Assembly: GCA_016715985.1 (NCBI GenBank)
Contig: JADJXD010000005.1
Span: 33,445 to 97,444, forward strand
Origin: Saprospiraceae bacterium
Lineage (GTDB): Bacteria; Bacteroidota; Bacteroidia; Chitinophagales; Saprospiraceae
DNA: 64,000 nt
Direction of reading: 5' to 3'
The position numbers and the translations under genes were made by a program. This document shows, piece after piece, positions 9,712 to 18,817 of this stretch; position 1 is the first letter of the stretch; every line of letters starts with the position of its first letter. A model generated the notes under the pieces. That model saw only the letters and a list, made by a program, of their open reading frames with translations. It was not told the DNA's origin and made no database searches.

Positions 9712-10723
9712 TGTGGGAAGAAATTAGGTTAACAATTTGGGTAAATTTTGCTCTCATTATTGATTCCAATTTGTTTTGCCCCTCTTTTTGAAAAGGGTTT
9801 AATTCGAGTAATTGAGCCGTTACGGATTTCATGCCTACCCTCTTATAAATCTTCTTACCCCGTGCCTTTGCCTTTAACTCCGCTTCTCTTTCTTCGGGGC
9901 TGCTTGCCTCAAAAGTGGATTCAAAAAAATAGGCGTTCTCAGGTATTGATCTTAACTCAGCGATATAACCTTGAAACCAGCGTTCTATCCAGTTGGCAGT
10001 TTGCCAGTCCACATCCTGAAATTCCAAAATCTTATTCGATAGCCAAATCTTAAACTCATCCTCATCAATTGGAATCTCATCGCAATGAAGCAGTAACACA
10101 ACTTCGGAGACGTACTTGGTGAACAATAACGCTGCATCCTTATCTGTGCCCTTGTTGTCCTTGTCGCTTCCAAGCCACGTTTCGTAATTGTTGTTTACCT
10201 GTATCGCCTCAATGGCTTGCTTGTACGTTACACTCTTATGGATGACGGCCCCTGTGATCGGGTGCTTGTCAACTTGTGGCATCGTGTACTCCCTTTCCTT
10301 AAACGTGATCTTTTCAGGCATTGGGTTTTGGTCGGCCTGATTAATCACGTTGGTTAGGTAAATCCAAATGTCAACAAGGCTTTTTTCCAATTGCTTTTGG
10401 TTTATGCCCTTGACTTGCTTTCCCAACTGATCCAGTTTGTTGAAGAAATCCGACTCCTCCATTTCTAAGAAGTTGACTCCCTTCAAATTTAGGATAGTGC
10501 TTAGGTCAATGTCAAATGTTCGGCTCAATGCTTTGGCGATCGTTAAAAGGAAACCTGCCCGGCTCTTAAATAAATTATCCTCATGCTTCTTTAAGTATGA
10601 GATCACTTCCATTTGTCCGAAATCAAAATCAATCTTTTGACTCAGTTTAAACTCGGTCGGATTCTCAGGAAGCGAAAATTTTAGGTGTGTTCCATCTGTC
10701 CTTTCGAGAGCGACTACCAGCAT
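9698..10723 (-). CDS. Tail-block protein of 341 aa, unknown
   Basis: The product starts MLVVALERTDGTHLKFSLPENPTEFKLSQKI, a beta-rich opening, followed by a mainly helical body with conserved-looking pieces such as KEREYTMPQVDKHPITGAVI and WLSNKILEFQDVDWQTANWIERW. The C-terminus is basic. No signal or membrane segment is present. It begins one base after the stop of the 170-residue gene. A role in tail assembly is inferred from position only. Proteins of this general shape occur near the terminase in other Bacteroidota phages, from memory and not verified. Confidence 0.65.
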   Translation of the reverse strand: MLVVALERTDGTHLKFSLPENPTEFKLSQKIDFDFGQMEVISYLKKHEDNLFKSRAGFLLTIAKALSRTFDIDLSTILNLKGVNFLEMEESDFFNKLDQLGKQVKGINQKQLEKSLVDIWIYLTNVINQADQNPMPEKITFKEREYTMPQVDKHPITGAVIHKSVTYKQAIEAIQVNNNYETWLGSDKDNKGTDKDAALLFTKYVSEVVLLLHCDEIPIDEDEFKIWLSNKILEFQDVDWQTANWIERWFQGYIAELRSIPENAYFFESTFEASSPEEREAELKAKARGKKIYKRVGMKSVTAQLLELNPFQKEGQNKLESIMRAKFTQIVNLISSHNARS

Positions 10724-11236
10724 TTATTTTAAATTGTTGAAGGCTGCTTTCAAGTCCTCAAATATCTCCTCATAGGTTTTGCCTTTAGAGTCAATGCCAA
10801 GTCCTGCCAGTTTCTTCTTGAACTGTGCCGGGGTTTTAAAGTTGGCTTTGGCTTTGTCCAGTCCATCGGTTACAAGATCGAGTATCTCGCTTTCGTTGGA
10901 TGGGGTTTTGATCTCATCCTCTGTCAGTACCATTGGCTCCGGGTCTGCTGCCTTTGGTTGCTCCTTAACAGGTTCTGCAACCTTCCTCACTGTTTTTTTT
11001 TCAAAGTCTTCCTTTGAAAATTCAGCATTCGGGGGCATTGTTTTGCCGGATGGTGCTGTGGTGTGAATGGTCTTTTTTAATTTAAAAGACTTCTCTCGCT
11101 CAAATGAACGGTTGTTTTGTTGCACCAATGCAAAAAGGCCCTGCAAAAGGCCCTGTGTTTCTCCATTGTATGCTGTTGTGTCGATTAGGTTGTCGATGGC
11201 TGTAATGAGTGCAACCTTTGTCTTAATGTCTGACAT
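10724..11236 (-). CDS. Acidic-linker protein of 170 aa, unknown
   Basis: Residues 1-60 are helical (MSDIKTKVALITAIDNLID). Residues about 75-115 are a disordered, Pro/Glu/Lys-rich linker. The C-terminal 55 residues (KTPAQFKKKLAGLGIDSKGKTYEEIFEDL) look like a small folded helical domain. It is the first gene after TerL, separated from it by 80 bp that contain an ATATTAG/TATATTTA promoter-like motif, so it probably heads the tail operon. No family is recognised. Confidence 0.65.
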   Translation of the reverse strand: MSDIKTKVALITAIDNLIDTTAYNGETQGLLQGLFALVQQNNRSFEREKSFKLKKTIHTTAPSGKTMPPNAEFSKEDFEKKTVRKVAEPVKEQPKAADPEPMVLTEDEIKTPSNESEILDLVTDGLDKAKANFKTPAQFKKKLAGLGIDSKGKTYEEIFEDLKAAFNNLK

Positions 11237-11271
11237 TGCTAAATCGGTTTTGGTTACTAAATAAAGACCTG

Positions 11272-11299
11272 TAAATATAATGTAATTTTCCTAATATGT
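11272..11299 (-). promoter_or_regulatory. ATATTAG-N11-TATATTTA promoter-like motif
   Basis: On the minus strand ACATATTAG (11299-11291) is followed after 11 bases by TATATTTA (11279-11272), about 36 bp before the start of the 170-residue gene. The same two-part arrangement appears upstream of five other genes or operons. No TTTG -33 box is visible. Confidence 0.5.
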
Positions 11300-11316
11300 A
11301 CCGTATTTTAACATAT

Positions 11317-12576
11317 TTATGCAGTCCAAAATTTCCGCTTTTGGGTTTTAACCTTCCGTGGGTTCACTCCCTTATTCAAAACAGCATGCCTGTTAAAGTA
11401 AGTCATTGCATCTAAAATATGGTTATCCTTATCAATAGGAACGTTTTTATCAAATAACCCTGCCCTGTTTTTGTAGATGTAATTTCCCAGCTCATAAATG
11501 AAATTCTTTGATCCCTGCACTACCTCTATGCCAAGCTGGTTGTTGAGTTCAATGCCCTGCTTTACTGATCCGGGTGGCTTGTCTGCCGGAATAATGTTCC
11601 AGCCTTTTTTTGCCAGCCAGTCAATAGCGTCAAGGTTTGAGCTATCCGCGATGATCGGATCGCTTTTGCCGACTCCAAACTGCGGTAACATTTCATCCAG
11701 CGAATAGGCGTTTATCCCGGTTTCGTAAATGAGTTCCTGACCCACAAACTTTAAACTTCCTTTCCTGTTGCCACATCGAAGTAACACCAAAGGATCATTT
11801 GCAAAACCCCAATCTATTGAATAGCCAAAATTTGACAAGTCCTTGATGTCAGGAAAACGGTCTATGACTGTCCATTCCTGATACACCATCCCCTCAACTA
11901 TGCCTGTGAGTCCAAGTCCGTACACCCTCCATTTGTTCTCCCAATAACTTGAACCGGTTTGCTTCCATTTATGCCAGTAACCCTTGATCTGTTGCCGGGT
12001 TTTTTCCGGACAAAATTCGTTATCCAAAAAAGTGGAAACGAAACCTTTTGCCCGTTTATCGCTTAAGACTTCCGTATGCACCCAAAATTTTGCTGTTGGG
12101 TTATAGTCGATGTATGTGCGCTTTTTTGTCCGTTGTTCAATTTCAAAATAAATCTCGTAGGGAATGCCGTTTGCCTCGTTAAAGAATGAGTAATCCCGTT
12201 TACCGTTCTTGGCATCCTGAGCCGAGTCAAAGGAAACAAACTCAATGAGCGATCCGTTTTTAAACTCGTATGGCCCTTCCTTAGCCTTTGGGTTGGTTAG
12301 AAAGAGTCTGAACGCTGGATTGTTCGCTATTAGATTTCGGAAGTCTCTGAGTGCCCCACGTTTCAAATTGGGCATATCCTGCCCAACGATGGTAATTTGA
12401 CTGCCCGGTTCAAAGACCGCTATGCTTCCAAGTTCTTGAAGGATTGAAACTGTCTTACTGCTTGAAGTGCCGCCCTGTGCGACAATGATTTCGTATTCTC
12501 TTAAACTTCTTAAGATGTGGAAAACAGATGTAACTGTTTCCCATAAAACTAACCTGTCATAATTGGCCCCATTCAC
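11317..12576 (-). CDS. terL: Terminase large subunit (PBSX/T4-type ATPase-nuclease)
   Basis: At 419 residues this is a standard-length large terminase, the motor that packages DNA into the prohead. An adenine-binding and Walker A-like stretch, AQGGTSSSKTVSIL, lies at about residues 32-45, and the Walker B/coupling region YSFFNEAN near 128. The C-terminal RNase H-type nuclease has acidic residues in SIDWGFANDP (about 248), ADSSNLDAIDW (about 305) and HILDAMTYF (about 386-394). The start overlaps the stop of the small-subunit gene by 4 bp (ATGA). The family comparison is from general knowledge of PBSX-type terminases. A headful (pac) mechanism would fit the circular permutation inferred for this genome. 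Confidence 0.95.
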   Translation of the reverse strand: MNGANYDRLVLWETVTSVFHILRSLREYEIIVAQGGTSSSKTVSILQELGSIAVFEPGSQITIVGQDMPNLKRGALRDFRNLIANNPAFRLFLTNPKAKEGPYEFKNGSLIEFVSFDSAQDAKNGKRDYSFFNEANGIPYEIYFEIEQRTKKRTYIDYNPTAKFWVHTEVLSDKRAKGFVSTFLDNEFCPEKTRQQIKGYWHKWKQTGSSYWENKWRVYGLGLTGIVEGMVYQEWTVIDRFPDIKDLSNFGYSIDWGFANDPLVLLRCGNRKGSLKFVGQELIYETGINAYSLDEMLPQFGVGKSDPIIADSSNLDAIDWLAKKGWNIIPADKPPGSVKQGIELNNQLGIEVVQGSKNFIYELGNYIYKNRAGLFDKNVPIDKDNHILDAMTYFNRHAVLNKGVNPRKVKTQKRKFWTA

Positions 12577-13070
12577 TCAATTGGTTTTATGGTTGGGGTG
12601 GATGATGGGAGCTGCTTTGTGGCCTCATAGATATTGCCATTCTTAGCCAGCTCTATAAGTTCACCAGTTACGTTTATGTTTTGATTGGTTGGGGCGTTCC
12701 ATCCGAAGAACTCGGCTGCTTGTTTGCCTGCCTGTAACTTATCCCTAAATGATGGATATTTGCCGTTGGTGTCAGGTTCGCCATCCCAAATTTGCTTTAA
12801 CCCTGCGATGTAGTCCATTTGGGAAAATAGTTCGGCCATTCTTTCCCTCTCGGCTGGTCGTGTTTCCTTTCTGAATGCTTGGTCGTGGAGTTTGTCTATT
12901 TCAGTCCTAACAGCTTCGTAATGAGTGTCATAAGTCAGTTTGGCTAATTTTATACCCTGTTCGGCTAATATCTTTCTTTGTCCTACTTTAGATTGATAGT
13001 CAGGGTTTGTTCTGTTATCATAAAGTATTCGGGCTAATTGCTTTATATCTATCTTGGTAGCGACTGCCAT
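12573..13070 (-). CDS. terS: Terminase small subunit
   Basis: The 165-residue product precedes TerL with an ATGA overlap. The N-terminal part is helical with a DNA-binding look (MAVATKIDIKQLARILYDNR), the middle is coiled coil with many Arg and Glu residues, and the C-terminal part (INVTGELIELAKNGNIYEATKQL) resembles small-terminase tails. It would recognise the packaging site on phage DNA and load TerL. A TATATTTG box ends 8 bp upstream of the start codon, so the transcript is nearly leaderless. Confidence 0.8.
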   Translation of the reverse strand: MAVATKIDIKQLARILYDNRTNPDYQSKVGQRKILAEQGIKLAKLTYDTHYEAVRTEIDKLHDQAFRKETRPAERERMAELFSQMDYIAGLKQIWDGEPDTNGKYPSFRDKLQAGKQAAEFFGWNAPTNQNINVTGELIELAKNGNIYEATKQLPSSTPTIKPIE

Positions 13071-13077
13071 ATTTTAG

Positions 13078-13103
13078 CAAATATACAATTTATTCTAATA
13101 TGT
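13078..13103 (-). promoter_or_regulatory. ATATTAG-N9-TATATTTG promoter-like motif upstream of terS
   Basis: On the minus strand ACATATTAG (13103-13095) is followed after 9 bases by TATATTTG (13085-13078). TATATTTG matches the Bacteroidota -7 box TAnnTTTG. The start codon of terS is at 13070. The upstream edge overlaps a perfect 14-bp palindrome, which could act as an operator. Confidence 0.55.
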
Positions 13104-13116
13104 TCCACGTGGAACG
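13101..13116. promoter_or_regulatory. parS-like palindrome
   Basis: The sequence tgttccacgtggaacg contains the perfect 14-bp palindrome GTTCCACGTGGAAC at 13102-13115. It matches 15 of 16 positions of parS forms such as TGTTCCACGTGGAACA and the core of TGTTTCACGTGAAACA. These are the binding sites of chromosomal ParB. No parA or parB gene is present in the window. It could instead be an operator of the adjacent promoter. Confidence 0.55.
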
Positions 13117-13128
13117 GTTATATTATTG

Positions 13129-13153
13129 GGGTAACTATATACTTATTCATCCT
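13129..13153 (+). repeat. 25-bp inverted repeat, left arm
   Basis: This arm starts GGTAACTATATACTTATT and its full 25 bp occur as an exact reverse complement at 14136-14160. Together the arms bracket the PP-loop gene. The first 18 bp also recur at 32296-32313. Confidence 0.9.
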
Positions 13154-13194
13154 GAACCATATTTCTTCACTTCAAAGGCGATGTTGTTTTTTTT

Positions 13195-14040
13195 TTAAAA
13201 CGCCTCACAACTCTCTGCACATCCGTCAATCTTCTCCCTTTTAGCCATCTTAACTATCTCGTGTATCGGCATTGATGATAAAATCAAAATGTCTTTTGGT
13301 GAAAGATTACCACGGTAAAAGTTAAACGGTGGGTTTAAATCCGTATTTCGAGGATTAAAATAACCATATTTATCAGTCATTGATTGCCACCACTCGAAAG
13401 ATTTAGGGTTCCGTACCATATTCCTACACAATCTTAAAATATCTTTCTTCCAACAATTTATGCAATTTCCTTCGTCTCCGTGTATATTTAAATCGAAATC
13501 TTGAGCACCCCACCACGAACTGATAAAACTTTTATCAACGGGATTCAAATCAATCAAAGGATACAAGATTTTGTCTTTTTTGTGGCTTGCACTTTTCCTG
13601 CCCTCTTCGTCTTTTCTAATACCAATTGCAACATGATAACCTGCCCAACCAAGTTTTCTTGCAAATGCTTTAATTGTTCTTTGTTTCAATATTGTAGAAC
13701 AGAACGGGGTATTTGTAGAAGGGATACCAACTTTTGAAATCATTTCTTCAAAAGGTTCCCCTTTCCGTGAAGCGGTGTTATAAGAAACAATTTTTGGGTT
13801 AACCCGCCACCCTTTTTCAGAACCAGCTCTATATTCCACCCAAAAAATAGGAATGTTCCATTCAAGCGAACACTCATCTATGAAAAGCAAAGTGCCCTCT
13901 GCTTCCAATCCCGTATTTGCAAATACAACTTTTATGTCCCACTCTTGTCTTTCTTCCCACTCATTGAATAACCACCATAGCATATAAGCGGACGTTCTGC
14001 CTCCGCTAAATGAAACTAATAATTGTTTCTTTTTACTCAT
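13195..14040 (-). CDS. PP-loop ATPase, PAPS-reductase/DndC-like
   Basis: The 281-residue product has the PP-loop nucleotide-binding motif SFSGGRTS at residues 10-17, as in phosphoadenosine phosphosulfate reductase-family enzymes, followed by VVFANTGLE and a later PFCSTILKQRTIKAF segment. Several Cys pairs are present (NCINC near 195, CAESC at the C-terminus) and could bind an Fe-S cluster or zinc. Enzymes of this type adenylate or sulfurate substrates, including DndC in DNA phosphorothioation, but the Dnd partners are absent here. It has its own Bacteroidota-type promoter and sits inside perfect 25-bp inverted repeats, which suggests a separately acquired cargo gene. The substrate cannot be assigned. 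Confidence 0.85.
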   Translation of the reverse strand: MSKKKQLLVSFSGGRTSAYMLWWLFNEWEERQEWDIKVVFANTGLEAEGTLLFIDECSLEWNIPIFWVEYRAGSEKGWRVNPKIVSYNTASRKGEPFEEMISKVGIPSTNTPFCSTILKQRTIKAFARKLGWAGYHVAIGIRKDEEGRKSASHKKDKILYPLIDLNPVDKSFISSWWGAQDFDLNIHGDEGNCINCWKKDILRLCRNMVRNPKSFEWWQSMTDKYGYFNPRNTDLNPPFNFYRGNLSPKDILILSSMPIHEIVKMAKREKIDGCAESCEAF

Positions 14041-14060
14041 TTCCCACCTTTTTAGTACTT

Positions 14061-14092
14061 CAAATATAAGTCATTTTCGCTTTAAAAACAAA
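14061..14092 (-). promoter_or_regulatory. Bacteroidota-type promoter for the PP-loop gene
   Basis: On the minus strand TTTG (14092-14089) is followed after 20 bases by TATATTTG (14068-14061), matching the TTTG / TAnnTTTG -33/-7 consensus at the expected spacing. The start codon at 14040 lies 20 bp downstream. Confidence 0.75.
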
Positions 14093-14103
14093 TATGTTTT
14101 GAT

Positions 14104-14835
14104 TTATTTTACCCTATATTTGTTAAATATTTTAACAGGATGAATAAGTATATAGTTACCATATTTTTTTCTTACATCTGCAATTGCTTTTTGTTCGTCT
14201 CCTTCGTGTCGAGCAAGGCAATTCCAATAAAGCTGTCCTGTTTCCCAATCTTCAATCATCATATTACTCTCTTTTCCTTGATTGTCGATTATTTTAAACT
14301 TGAATTTGTAAGGTAGTTTCTGAACAACCTCAAATTTACCTTCTTGATTAGTTTCAAATAAATTGAGTTGGTTCAACTTAGCTAATTTGTCTTTGTCCCA
14401 TTCTCTTTCAACTGGCTCTGCGTAGAAATCCAAAATCTCTGTTGGTTTAAATACTGCCAATGATGTGCAAATATTTTTGTCCTTGGCTTCTGCTATCAAT
14501 TCAGTTAGGTTGTAATAAATTTTCCCTAAGCAGATTTTCTTGCGTTCTTCCCAATTACTTTTGGTGTCAATGTGTCCAACTACATTTATCTCTGTGTCAA
14601 TACTTTTAGGTCGATAACTTTCAGGACGGAAATCGCTTGTGTTTTTTACCAAATCAACTTCAATCCAATCATATTTTTTGTATTGTTCGTTATATGACTT
14701 TTTTCGGAACGGAACAGGGTAAAGACGTATCCAAGTCCCATCTTCACGAAACCCTGCTGTGCAAACCAATTCATCATATTTTGCCGAAAGTGTTGGATAA
14801 GTCTTTACAGTAATGAGAACTTTTGTTAGTGCCAT
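14104..14835 (-). CDS. DUF488-associated protein, 243 aa
   Basis: The N-terminus MALTKVLITVKTYPTLSAKY followed by CTAGFREDGTWIRLYPVPFR matches a family I remember as commonly encoded next to DUF488 genes, as here (2 bp downstream of the DUF488 gene stop). The N-terminal 80 residues are likely one beta-rich domain and the rest is charged. The C-terminus KKYGNYILIHPVKIFNKYRVK is encoded by the right arm of the 25-bp inverted repeat. No enzymatic motif is visible. Its place in an HsdM-HsdS-DUF488 cluster suggests a defence or anti-defence role, which is inference. Confidence 0.75.
   Translation of the reverse strand: MALTKVLITVKTYPTLSAKYDELVCTAGFREDGTWIRLYPVPFRKKSYNEQYKKYDWIEVDLVKNTSDFRPESYRPKSIDTEINVVGHIDTKSNWEERKKICLGKIYYNLTELIAEAKDKNICTSLAVFKPTEILDFYAEPVEREWDKDKLAKLNQLNLFETNQEGKFEVVQKLPYKFKFKIIDNQGKESNMMIEDWETGQLYWNCLARHEGDEQKAIADVRKKYGNYILIHPVKIFNKYRVK
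14136..14160 (-). repeat. 25-bp inverted repeat, right arm
   Basis: This is the exact reverse complement of 13129-13153. It lies within the last 20 codons of the DUF488-associated gene and encodes GNYILIHP. The bases beyond both ends do not match, so the repeat is exactly 25 bp. Confidence 0.9.
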
Positions 14836-14837
14836 TT

Positions 14838-15721
14838 TTAAATATGTTTTACTTCATAGTCAAATGCAGGAAGTTTTTCTATGGCTTCTGCTAAATGTTT
14901 ACGATGGCACTGGCAAATATTAGCTTCAAAACAAGTTAGGGCAATACGCTTGTGTTCTTTCAATAAATCTAATATGTGTAATTGTGAATTGGTTGTTTTG
15001 GATAGATTGTTTTTACGGTAAATGGAAAAAGTTTATCGTAATCGCTTTGTGTATTTAATTCTTGTCTTTGTTCTGATTGTATGCCAACTTCAGGAATATG
15101 AACATACTGTATGCCTAAGCTTCCGCAATATTTTTTTAACTGACTTTTGCTAAAGCCAAATTTCATACTTAATGGATTGTTCCGTACATCAACCAAAACT
15201 TTAACATCATTTTTAAGCAAACGAACCAAATATTCTTCCAACGAAATACCTTCATAACCAATAGTAAAAAGCACGGTCTTATTTGCTCTTGGTTTGGACT
15301 TGTTTACTTTTTCCAACTCCTCTTTTGTTAAGATGTTTTCGGCAGCTTCACTCTTGATGGCGTAAAAAGGGAAATTCAAGTAAGTGTGTTTCATTAAAGC
15401 CGTTGCACTCAATTTGCCATAATGAGTTTTTACTTCCTGCAATAGTTTCAAGTCGGCAGGTTTTAGTTGTTTCAGGTAATCGGTTGAGTCTTTTTTTGTA
15501 AAGGACTTTTCATCTTCTGTTAAAAATCCTCTTGTTACCATTGCGGTCATATCTGCATTTGCAGAATAAGAGTAACAACCGAAGCGATAGGGAATAAAAT
15601 CGTATTCACTTTTTACCTGTCTTTGGGTAAAAAAGAAAAGTAGTTTCTGTAAACGAATTTTATCTAATTGTCCGTCAAACAGTTGCAGTATTGCGAGTAT
15701 TATTTTTCTTCGGTAAAACAC
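14838..15721 (-). CDS. Panacea-like/DUF488 fusion protein (frameshift)
   Basis: Residues 1-75 (RLQKLLFFFTQRQ, then YDFIPYRFGCYSYSANADM) resemble the Panacea/SocA-like antitoxin domain. From about residue 150 the DUF488 signature follows: TIGYEGISLEEYL, VDVRNNPLSMKFGFSK and YVHIPEVG. The listed frame ends at 14969, but the next frame continues with DLLKEHKRIALTCFEANICQCHR, the standard DUF488 C-terminus, to a stop at 14838. One base is therefore missing near 15010, in or beside the run ccattta. The intact protein would be about 294 residues. The gene follows hsdS. A defence-related function is plausible but unproven. Confidence 0.8.
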
Positions 15722-15815
15722 TGTGCAAAGTTAAGAATATTAAATTATTGATTGTATTTAATTGAGCTTTTTCCTTTAACCTAAAATTGTTAATAGCGGA
15801 CTTGTTTATTTTCCT

Positions 15816-17390
15816 TTAAACATTTCGCTTATTAAATATCCAATTAGTAAACGCCCCTACTGCCAAAGCGGCATTAACAATTTCATCTGTATTCGATTTA
15901 TTTCCGTTGGCTAAATACTCATTATACTGATTTTGAGAAATTTTTCCATTTCTGTATAAGATAAGCATATACTCGTCTTTTTCTTGCTTTGTGGCAAGTC
16001 CTGCTCTAAGTCTGTCACCTAAGTAGGAAAGTCTTTGAAAGTCTAATAGGTTCTTTTGTGAAAAGTATGTTGGTCGTGGCTCTGCAGCAATGGCTAAATC
16101 TTCTTGTTTTACTTCAATTGTTTTTGGCTGCAATGCTTCTTTTAATGCCGTTTGGTAAAGCAAGGTTGTATATTCCTGATTGACTTTTACGCTTGTTTCC
16201 AATTCATCACACAAATTCATTAATTCCTCTATTTTGGAAACTATGCGTTTTTGTTCTGATAATGGTGGAAATGCAATGAAAAATTCGACTAAATCTCTTT
16301 GATATAAATGGGGTGTTGTTGCCCCCATAATTCTAGAATTAACTATTTTCTGAAAATGCTCGCTTAATAAATAATAATAAAGGAATTTTAATTGAACTTG
16401 CTTTGATGGTCGAATTAGAAGTAAAGATGAGTTTATTGTAGCGGGCTCCTGCAAATCTTTAATTATTCCAAGTTTTCCTATACCCGCACCATCCTTACAT
16501 ATCAAAATATCACCATTTCTAAGCATTATCTCAGGACTCTCGTCATATCTCTCTTTTGAAATATGATAAGCCTGTGAATAATCAACGTAATCTCCATAGT
16601 TAAGTGAATAAACGGATAAAAAAGTGGGCCATTTTTTTGTATTCACTTGCTGTCAGTCCTTTCCAACCAATTCTACCATTCAATTCTGCAATTTCTCCAA
16701 GTCTGCACCAAGACCAGTTTGAAGGAGTTTTAAATGGAACATCAGCCAAATTTATTTTGGGTAATGCTTTCTCTTTTTTGCCTGATTTTGCCTTCTCTAC
16801 TTTTATCTTTTCAAGAAGTTTTGATGCTGGTTCGTCTTTTGGGTTTTGGGGAACTAATTTACCTTGCATTGCATCTTTCAAAATCTGCTGTCGCAGTTTT
16901 TTGATTAACTCTAACTGGTGTGATTGTTCATTTATTAATTCATCCTTATATGAATTACCCACTATGAACTTTGATTTAACTTCAAGTTGTTGTTTAATGT
17001 CAAAATATGGCAGACGATAATTTCCAAAAGACTTTAATCCAATTGCTTCTTTTGATGTTCCTGCTTTAGTGTTTCTTACAATATCATCTTTCAAAACATT
17101 GAAAATAATATGATAAAATTGCAAGTCAATTGGATATTTCTCTTCATTCTTTGGGGTAAGAATAAAGCACAAATCGCTTGATATAAACTTGCCATTTACA
17201 TAATGCGTTCTGCCTAATGAACCTGATGCAGCAGCAGCAAAAATTAATGCTTCACAGTCATATACATATTCATTATGAGTTTTCCATTCAGAAGAAGCTG
17301 TAATGAAAGTGTATTTCCTGGTATGCACTTAGAACTTTGTAAAGTCCCTTTTTCAAACTGAAATAAATCTGATATTGGAACCAAACTCAT
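15816..17390 (-). CDS. hsdS: Type I restriction specificity subunit HsdS (frameshifts)
   Basis: The start at 17390 (MSLVPISDLFQFEKGTL) overlaps the hsdM stop as ATGA. The frame breaks near 17317 (one A missing in ggaaatac) and again near 16625 in a homopolymer. The rejoined protein of about 525 residues has two target-recognition domains (ALIFAAAASGSLGRTHYVNGKF, then LRNGDILICKDGAGIGKLG), each followed by a conserved helix (LPYFDIKQQ and FPPLSEQKRIVSKIEELM). HsdS reads the bipartite DNA target and holds two HsdM subunits. No hsdR gene follows; the next gene is DUF488. The breaks are probably sequencing errors. Confidence 0.85.
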
Positions 17391-18810
17391 TTAACCGCCT
17401 GTTTTAATTGGTTCAACAAGTTATTGCTTTTAGCAAAACTCTTATCTAAAAGTTGCATCAATTCCTGTGTGTTGTTTTCGTGTTCTTCCTCTTGTTTGGT
17501 GGGGTTCTTAATATCCAAATCATAATTACGCTCAATAATGGTTTTGATATTTACTTTCCAAGCTACCTCACTTTCTTTGCGTTTGTTCCACCATTTTTTA
17601 ATCGGTTCAAGCTCTTTTATTTGAATTGGTTTAGTTTTGCTATATGCCTTTTGTCCTACAGGTAAACGATGTTCATAATACCAAATGTCTTTAGTAGATT
17701 TTCCTTTTTCAAAAAACAATAAGTTGGTTGCAACCGTTGCATAAGGTTGAAAAACTGAATTTGGCAACCTAATAATCGTGTGTAGATTGCAATCTTTTAA
17801 TAATTTCTCCCTAATTCTTTGTTTTACACCTTCACCTGTTAAACTCCCATCAGGTAAAACAATTCCTGCTCGTCCTTCATTTTTCAAAAGATGAATCATC
17901 AAAATCAAAAGAGGTCTGCACTTTCTTTAGTTCGGAAGCTTTGAGGAAAATTGTTTTCGTTGTTATTGGCTACTATTCCCCCAAATGGCGGATTTGCCAA
18001 TATTACATTTACACGGTGCTTCTCAGTAAAGTTGCTCAAAGGTTGGTCTAAAGCATCACCAAATCGAATATTCGGCACTTCAATATCGTGCAAAATCAAA
18101 TTGGTAGTTGCCAACAAATAGGGAAGTGGTTTATACTCCCAACCAATAATATTTTCTTCAATGGATTTTCTTTCTTTAACTGAATTAGCTTGCTTCTTCA
18201 AGTGTTCAATGGCACAAGTCAAGTAGCCACCCGTGCCGCAGGCAGGGTCCAATATTTTCTCGCCAATTTGGGGGTTGATAATATCGGTAATGAATTGTGT
18301 AATGGCTCGTGGCGTGTAGAACTCTCCACTTTTACCTGCACTTTGCAATTCTTTTAATATATTTTCGTAAAGCTCACCAAAAGAATGGCGGTCTTTGGCA
18401 ACATTAAAATCTAGCTCATTTAACTTGTTCAATACCTTTCGGATATTGATTCCGCTTTTCATATAGTTGTGATTGCCCTCAAAAACCTCACGAACAATTA
18501 AAGCCCTTCGGTTTCCCGTGCTTACATCCACATTTCTCAATGCAGGAAACAGTTCTCGGTCAACGAACTCTAACAATTCATCACCTGTCATTCCTTCATC
18601 ATCACCTGCCCAAGCATCCCAATGAAATTTTGAAGGAATCGGAGATTTGTATTTGTCATCTAAGATTTCAAGTTCCTTGTCTTTGTCTGAAAATATTTTT
18701 AAAAATAGCATCCACCCCAATTGTTCAATGCGTTGTGCATCACCGTTCAATCCGGTGTCCTGCCACATTATTTTTCTTATGCTATCTATTATGCCTGATA
18801 TATTTCCCAT
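17387..18810 (-). CDS. hsdM: Type I modification methyltransferase HsdM (frameshift)
   Basis: The N-terminal part has the HsdM helical domain (MWQDTGLNGDAQRIEQLGWMLFLKIF). Then come motif I DPACGTGG at residues 188-195 and motif IV NPPF at 273-276, which identify an N6-adenine methyltransferase. The frame breaks near 17908, where one T is missing; it should read SADLF-LILMIHLLKNEGRAGIVLPDG. The rejoined protein is about 474 residues, near the usual HsdM length. It modifies adenines together with HsdS. Without HsdR the pair could protect phage DNA, or it could be part of a larger host system that was only partly captured. Confidence 0.88.
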
Positions 18811-18817
18811 TTATCTG

